DNA of 64,000 bases, from positions 22,786 to 86,785 of the forward strand of contig JAXGMN010000053.1 in assembly GCA_040768665.1 (NCBI GenBank), in the 5' to 3' direction. Positions 59,792-64,000 of the stretch are shown one piece after another. Made by a program: the position numbers and the translations under genes. Each line of letters opens with the position of its first letter. Within the stretch, counting starts at the first letter, position 1. Origin of the DNA: JABWBD01 sp040768665 (GTDB lineage Bacteria > Planctomycetota > Planctomycetia > Pirellulales > Thermoguttaceae). The notes beneath the pieces are model-generated. The model worked only from the letters and a program-made list of their open reading frames with translations. It was not told where the DNA came from and ran no database searches.

Positions 59792-62700
59792 TTACAGTCT
59801 GGCGGGGATATCGGACTGTGTCAACACCATGCGCGCGTACTCGGCCAGATGCCCATGCACGTCCTCGGCATACTGACGGAGGATCGCCTCGGCCCTGCCT
59901 TGCCAGTCGCCGGAGCGGAAGAGCATGGCTGCCACAATCAACTCCTTCATCGCCCGGTTCAGGTTGGCGTTACCCGCTCGCTGTTCCTCCATCTCGGTCA
60001 ACAGTCGATCGGCGGGACGTACGAGCCGGCCGCCGGGCCTTTTCTCTTTCACCACCGGTTCGACGGTCGCATGGCCCGTGAAACCGGGCTGATCGAGCAG
60101 TCGCCCAAGAGATACAGCGGCCGCGTGGGGCCGATCGTCCCAAAGGGCCAGCGAGATCGCCTTGTAGTGCGACATGTCGTCGGCGGGCTGCAACTGTCCG
60201 AGCTTTCGTAGAAGGCAATCCAACCGCTGTGGCGAGCGGCTCAGGCCCAAGGCGATCACCAGACGATCCAGGTCGCTGAAGGTGTTGCCCGTATTGCGCT
60301 GGGCCGTGAGGGCCGAGCCCCGGTCCCAGTGTTCCCGGGCATCGACCGCGGCCGCCAAGGCCGGCCCGCCCGTCGGATCGCCCAACATCCCCAACACGCG
60401 CGCGTAATTCAACCGCGCTGCGTCTTTTGAACGTTCATACCCGGCCTGCAGCAAGGGTATTGCTTCGCCGGGGTGCGCCAGCACGATCGCCAGCGCCCGG
60501 AAACGGTCCTCGCCGTTCAGTCGGCCTACAGCCTGCACGGCCTGGCCGACTTGCTCGGGGCTCAGCGGATACGAATCGGTATCGGTGGAGACGCGCTTTT
60601 CGAGCACCCCCTCGGCAATCAGTCTTTTCTGCAATGCCTTCACGTCGATTGCTCGCGTGTGTCCGCCGGCCAGGGCGGCCTCGGCCGCGGCAAAGCCGGC
60701 AGCATAGCCCTGGTTCTGCAGATCCGGCTGCATTCGAATGAGCGTCATCGCATCGCGATGGGCGCTGGCGCCCAGGCCGACGACCAGAATTCCCTCAAGG
60801 CCCGCCGGCAGCAGGCAGCGCAGGGGAAGGTCGGCTCGGAAACACGGCCCCTTGGCGTCTTCAAGAAGCAGCAGCGGCGAGTCGGGAAAGGCGGCCGCGT
60901 CGAAATTGCTGTAGTGATGGCTGATCGTATCGGCGAATGTGCGGCCCATGAGGATGTCCTCGACCGAGAGCGTGTAATCGCCCACCACGCGCCGCCGCTC
61001 GCGCGAGTCGATCAACTGGCCCACGTCGAAGTGCCCGGCGCGTCGGGCCGCGGCCCGCTTCCAGAGCATCAGGTGCCAGACGTCGCGGACATCGGTGTCG
61101 TCGACCATCGTGTAACACGTATTCACATAGGACGGCTCCAGCGGCCGATGCGGGAAGCCGGCGATCTGGACGTTGAGCGACCCTTTGTCCGAAAGGGCGT
61201 ATTGGGTTTTCGCTCCCGCCCAGGCAGCCACGTCGGCGTTGCCGGTGGCATCGATCACGGTCGATGCCAGGACGACGCCGCGTCCTTGGGGTGTGGCGAC
61301 GACCACGCCGCGGACTTGCCCTTCGTCCAGGAGCGCCCCGCAGGCAAGTGAGCCGAACCAGACGTCCGCCCCGCAGCGGACCAGTTCCCGGCGCAGCCAT
61401 TCGGCCTTCTCGGCGGCATTCCAGCGGTCCTTTCCCGGATTGACCTGGCGATCGACCTCGGCCGTGTACCCCGTGCGCAGCCCATACCAGTAGGCCGTAA
61501 TCAGCCCGGCCGTTCCGACGCCTCCCAACTCCTTGAGATACTCAACAACAAGCGTCTTGGCACCGCTTCGCGCAGCGCCAAGTCCGGCCGGCGCGCCCGC
61601 CGTGCCGCCGCCGACCACGACCACGTCGTATCGCCCCAGGATCGGCAACTCGCGGCAACCGGCGTGAACGGCGCCTCGCTTCGTGCCTCGAATTGCCTCA
61701 AGAATTTCGAACACCGCTGGTGCATTCTTCTCTCGGGGCGTGGTTTCCGGGAGGGTGGCCGTGGTGGGGAACGGCCGTGCCAACGCCTCTTCAGCCGCCG
61801 CGCGGCCGATCCCGGTGCCGAGTTCCATCAGTCGCACCGGCCGCAGCAACCGCGCCGCGGCCGCCGGCGCCAGATCCGCCGCCGCGCCCAGGACATAGAG
61901 TCTGGCGATCCCTTTCGGTCGAAACGGGCCCAGGTCGAACGGGCCGGCGCCGGGCCATGAGTTCAGGTGCTTCTCGCCTACGATCGTTTCGAAAGGCAGG
62001 TAGCCAAGATCCTCTGCACCCATCTCCGCCCCTTCGAACCAGGTCGCGTCCCGTGCCAAGCGCTCGGCGCGGGCGAGTGCAGACAGGCTATTGTCCGGCA
62101 TCTCGATCTCGAGCGAGAACTCATGGACCTGGCGGGGTTCCTTGCCCTGCTTCACCGCGGGCCAGACAAACGTCCGCGTCTTGACCGGGAGATCCTTGCC
62201 GCTTGGGATCGTTCCGCCGATCACAACGCGAGTGAACGTCTTCTTTGCCGGGCGCATCGAGTGGAACGTTGCCTCAGCCAGGCGGGCGACCATCGCCTCG
62301 CTCGTGGCGTCGACAATCACCTTTGCCCGGACCGCCTGCCGACCGCTGCGGTTGACCATAACGACGCCCGCCACGCCGCCCTCGGCATCGCGCAGTACGT
62401 CGGTCGCGTAGCAGCCGGTCAGGTAATCCACGCCTGCGGACAGCAGGGCGTTGTCCATCTCGGCCTTGACGGTACACGGCGTGGCCAGTCGCTGTTGGCC
62501 GAAGCACGCCGTGGCGAGCGGCGACTTGGGCTGTTCCCCCTCCTCGAGCCAGAGCCGCAACGGCGCGCAGATGTCGGTCCCCAGATAAGGCCGCGACTCG
62601 AGCAAGAAAACTTTCGCCCCACGCCGGGCCGCCTCGCAGGCCGCTTCAACGGCCCCGCCCGAGCCGCCCACAACCACCACGTCCACGTCGCGGGCCACTG

Positions 62701-62803
62701 GAATCTGTTTGGGCGATTCCAGCACGGAATCCGCTCGGAGCAAGGCAGTCGCCGGCAGGAAGACCGCCGTTGCCAGGCTCAGCGAGACCAAGGATCGAAC
62801 CAT
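59792..62803 (-). CDS. Secreted oxidoreductase with two FAD domains and a HEAT-like tail
   Basis: A 1,003-residue protein with a signal peptide (MVRSLVSLSLATAVFLPATA). Two complete FAD-binding modules follow: DVVVVGGSGGAVEAACEAAR with VFLLESRPYLG at about 41-76, and DVVVVGGGTAGAPAGLGAAR with TLVVEYLKELGG at about 393-428. Each has a later IDAT motif (VIVDATSEAM and STVIDATGNADVAAW). From about residue 740 a helical repeat region appears (ALAIVLAHPGEAIPLLQAGY, DAARLNYARVLGMLGDPTGG), like HEAT/PBS repeats. It is a planctomycete FAD_oxidored type with an internal duplication. The substrate is unknown. It lies 16 bases upstream of the end of the preceding transcript zone and starts next to the second large repeat. 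Confidence 0.85.
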   Translation of the reverse strand: MVRSLVSLSLATAVFLPATALLRADSVLESPKQIPVARDVDVVVVGGSGGAVEAACEAARRGAKVFLLESRPYLGTDICAPLRLWLEEGEQPKSPLATACFGQQRLATPCTVKAEMDNALLSAGVDYLTGCYATDVLRDAEGGVAGVVMVNRSGRQAVRAKVIVDATSEAMVARLAEATFHSMRPAKKTFTRVVIGGTIPSGKDLPVKTRTFVWPAVKQGKEPRQVHEFSLEIEMPDNSLSALARAERLARDATWFEGAEMGAEDLGYLPFETIVGEKHLNSWPGAGPFDLGPFRPKGIARLYVLGAAADLAPAAAARLLRPVRLMELGTGIGRAAAEEALARPFPTTATLPETTPREKNAPAVFEILEAIRGTKRGAVHAGCRELPILGRYDVVVVGGGTAGAPAGLGAARSGAKTLVVEYLKELGGVGTAGLITAYWYGLRTGYTAEVDRQVNPGKDRWNAAEKAEWLRRELVRCGADVWFGSLACGALLDEGQVRGVVVATPQGRGVVLASTVIDATGNADVAAWAGAKTQYALSDKGSLNVQIAGFPHRPLEPSYVNTCYTMVDDTDVRDVWHLMLWKRAAARRAGHFDVGQLIDSRERRRVVGDYTLSVEDILMGRTFADTISHHYSNFDAAAFPDSPLLLLEDAKGPCFRADLPLRCLLPAGLEGILVVGLGASAHRDAMTLIRMQPDLQNQGYAAGFAAAEAALAGGHTRAIDVKALQKRLIAEGVLEKRVSTDTDSYPLSPEQVGQAVQAVGRLNGEDRFRALAIVLAHPGEAIPLLQAGYERSKDAARLNYARVLGMLGDPTGGPALAAAVDAREHWDRGSALTAQRNTGNTFSDLDRLVIALGLSRSPQRLDCLLRKLGQLQPADDMSHYKAISLALWDDRPHAAAVSLGRLLDQPGFTGHATVEPVVKEKRPGGRLVRPADRLLTEMEEQRAGNANLNRAMKELIVAAMLFRSGDWQGRAEAILRQYAEDVHGHLAEYARMVLTQSDIPARL

Positions 62804-62928
62804 ATTTCAGTCCTCTCATGCCGTGTGATCGAAGCGCACTGAGCGTACCAGTGCGCCGGCCCGGCGTAAACAGAAACCCAACCGTTTGCGCATCCGGTGT
62901 GCGCGCGTCGCGACGGCCCGAAATGGCG

Positions 62929-63451
62929 GCGAGGAAGAGAGTTGCGTGGGCCTTGCGCGGGGTGGATTCGGCGGACAAGGACCCCGATTTTCCAAAATTC
63001 TCTGCCCCGGACCACCCGGCGTCTGCAGAGGGGAAGTCGGAAGGGGGAGGGATGAGGGGTGAGGGGGTGAGGCGTGAGGGGTGAGGGGACGAGGGGCGGC
63101 GAGTGTGTGGCCACCAAAGCCGCGATTTCTCAGAAGTGAGGGCGTTTGGTGGCCACGCGCTTCTGGGTGGAAAGGTCGCCGGTAGTGCCGGCAGACCATG
63201 GGCGATCGGGGCGGGAGGGGACTGCTGTTCGCCACGGAGTTGCACTTGGAACCAGGTTGTCGGAGAACTCCGGAGCGGCGAGTCGCAAAGTCGGCTGCCG
63301 GCGGTCCGGGGAATGTGTTCACATGTCCATTAACTTGCGTCATTGTGGCCGATGCGGCGCGATAGGTCAAGCAAATTCTTGAAACAAGAGCGGTAAGTGG
63401 AGGCGGGGATTGGAGTTATTGCGCAGTAGCATGGCGTCGGAAGTGCGTCAC
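62929..63451. repeat. Copy 2 of the large dispersed repeat
   Basis: Aligned with copy 1 (16757-17382) in the same orientation. Blocks from GCGGACAAGGACCCCGATTT through TTCTCAGAAGTGAGGGC and from ACCAGGTTGTCGGAGAACTC to GGAAGTGCGTCACC are conserved, while the centre differs. The hairpin TGGCCACCAAA / TTTGGTGGCCA is a perfect 11-bp stem here. Confidence 0.85.
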
Positions 63452-63485
63452 CCAGTACGGCGCAGTCGGTGATTCGACGGCTCAT

Positions 63486-63517
63486 CTTTGGAGTGCGCGT
63501 GACTTGTCACCGCTTTC
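63486..63517 (-). repeat. 32-base repeat with GTGACAAGTCAC palindrome (copy 2)
   Basis: The reverse complement differs from 19596-19627 at one base. It lies 35 bases after large repeat copy 2 and about 120 bases from the restriction enzyme gene. Confidence 0.8.
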
Positions 63518-63639
63518 ATAATGGTGTCAATGACCCCCGTCCCCTCTCTCCCCAAAAAACGCACCTTGGCGCCTCCAACCAGCCCGTCTTCACCCACAGA
63601 TTCTGCGGAAGACCCTCTTTTCCCTCTTTTCGCCTCAAC

Positions 63640-64000
63640 TCAATCGAGCCGAGCCGCCTCCGCGGCGACATGCCCCGCCAGCGCCGACACGAACGCTTTC
63701 AGGCCCGTCATCGGCGACATTTCGACAAACCGGCCTGTCTCAATTCCGCTTCGGGGCGACGCAATGATCGCAGCGGTGGTGTAAAGCTGCTCCTGCACCA
63801 ATTTTTGACATAAGAGGTCGTACCGCTTCAGGTAGGATGCGCCGTCGAATTCCGCAAAGACGGGGAAATGAGGCGAGTGGGCCTTCACAGGGCACCGCGA
63901 CCTCGGCGTATCCTCGACCAGGACAAACCACCCGGCAAACGGGCGCGGTTGCTTGCCAAGAGCGCCTTCTCGGTAAGCGGTCCAGACAAGGTTCAGGGCC
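63640..64000 (-). CDS. PaeR7I/XhoI-type type II restriction endonuclease, C-terminal part (cut by right edge)
   Basis: A 120-codon open frame ends with TGA at 63640-63642 and enters from beyond the window. It reads ALNLVWTAYREGALGKQPRP, FAGWFVLVEDTPRSRCPVKA, HSPHFPVFAEFDGASYLKRY, then DLLCQKLVQEQLYTTAAIIA. This closely follows the C-terminal half of the PaeR7I/XhoI restriction enzymes, which cut CTCGAG. The catalytic core and the matching methyltransferase should lie to the right of the window. Internal GTG at 63888 looks like a start but the homology clearly continues upstream. Confidence 0.8.
   Translation of the reverse strand, partial: ALNLVWTAYREGALGKQPRPFAGWFVLVEDTPRSRCPVKAHSPHFPVFAEFDGASYLKRYDLLCQKLVQEQLYTTAAIIASPRSGIETGRFVEMSPMTGLKAFVSALAGHVAAEAARLD

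Larger units (their letters stand above)
62804..63639. other. Gene-free stretch with the second large repeat and the 32-mer
   Basis: It contains the large repeat copy 2 (62929-63451), a run of GAGGGGTGAGGGG microsatellite near 63046-63095 inserted in that copy, and the inverted 32-mer at 63486-63517. No gene was recognised. Confidence 0.7.

Noticed and set aside
1..64000. CRISPR array, tRNA or rRNA genes, prophage or a classic insertion sequence
   Set aside because: No regularly spaced direct repeats, no cloverleaf or rRNA core sequences and no transposase or phage gene were found by reading both strands; short or degenerate cases could be missed by eye.

Overview
The window looks like planctomycete DNA, probably Pirellulales-like. 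It is GC-rich and carries several lineage hallmarks: a DUF1559 protein with a pilin-type N-terminus and H-x9-DG ending, giant secreted proteins whose N-terminus carries an LExR(R/L)-type signal, Tat-exported Gfo/Idh and FAD oxidoreductases, a DUF1571 protein, and FHA/GAF kinases. No rRNA, tRNA, CRISPR array or intact insertion sequence was recognised.

Layout. Positions 1-7481 (minus) hold an exopolysaccharide operon: CapD/WbpM-type nucleotide-sugar dehydratase, Wzz/GumC chain-length protein, CpsD-like ATPase, Wzx-like flippase, Wzy/O-antigen-ligase-like protein, and the start of a CelD/BcsL-like acetyltransferase cut by the left edge. Around 8.8 kb is a pseudopilin gene with its own promoter and terminator. 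At 9.4-12.4 kb (minus) an acyl carrier protein, an AMP-forming acyl ligase and a GNAT transferase form an acyl-modification trio. At 12.9-19.3 kb are a Tat Gfo/Idh oxidoreductase, a TIM-barrel hydrolase-like protein, a repeat-flanked patch of gene debris (DegT aminotransferase and beta-helix fragments), an oligogalacturonate lyase-like protein and a ceramidase remnant. At 19.9-27.7 kb are a DUF1559 protein and two divergent giant secreted proteins that share a module of about 180 residues; the second has an apparent frameshift. At 28.0-31.2 kb a quinol-type nitric oxide reductase is followed by an Rrf2 regulator, forming a likely NO-detoxification unit. At 31.0-33.1 kb are a pteridine-reductase-like SDR and a PAS histidine kinase. 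At 33.4-42.3 kb (minus) are four secreted proteins: a beta-helix/phosphoesterase fusion, a FAD oxidoreductase, a sialidase, and a sialidase-golvesin-FAD oxidoreductase fusion. At 43.0-46.3 kb three consecutive genes resemble an amidotransferase, AnmK and RNase H, but each has lost key catalytic residues. Then come glgB, a DUF1571 protein, an MBL hydrolase, a J-domain-like membrane protein, dodecin and an FHA-GAF histidine kinase. At 54.0-57.7 kb a lipid A cluster (OmpH/Skp-like, lpxC, lpxA, Gfo/Idh) gives direct evidence for LPS synthesis. At 57.8-62.8 kb are a YVTN/cytochrome c protein and a double-FAD-domain oxidoreductase. The right edge carries the C-terminus of a PaeR7I/XhoI-type restriction enzyme.

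The intergenic DNA is full of dispersed repeats. These include a two-copy element of about 0.5-0.6 kb, a near-identical 32-mer, and several families of short palindromic elements. The debris and the restriction gene lie next to them. The clearest unexplained signals are the large two-copy element, the run of apparent pseudoenzymes at 43-46 kb, and the shared module of the giant proteins. None of these is proven to be a new system.
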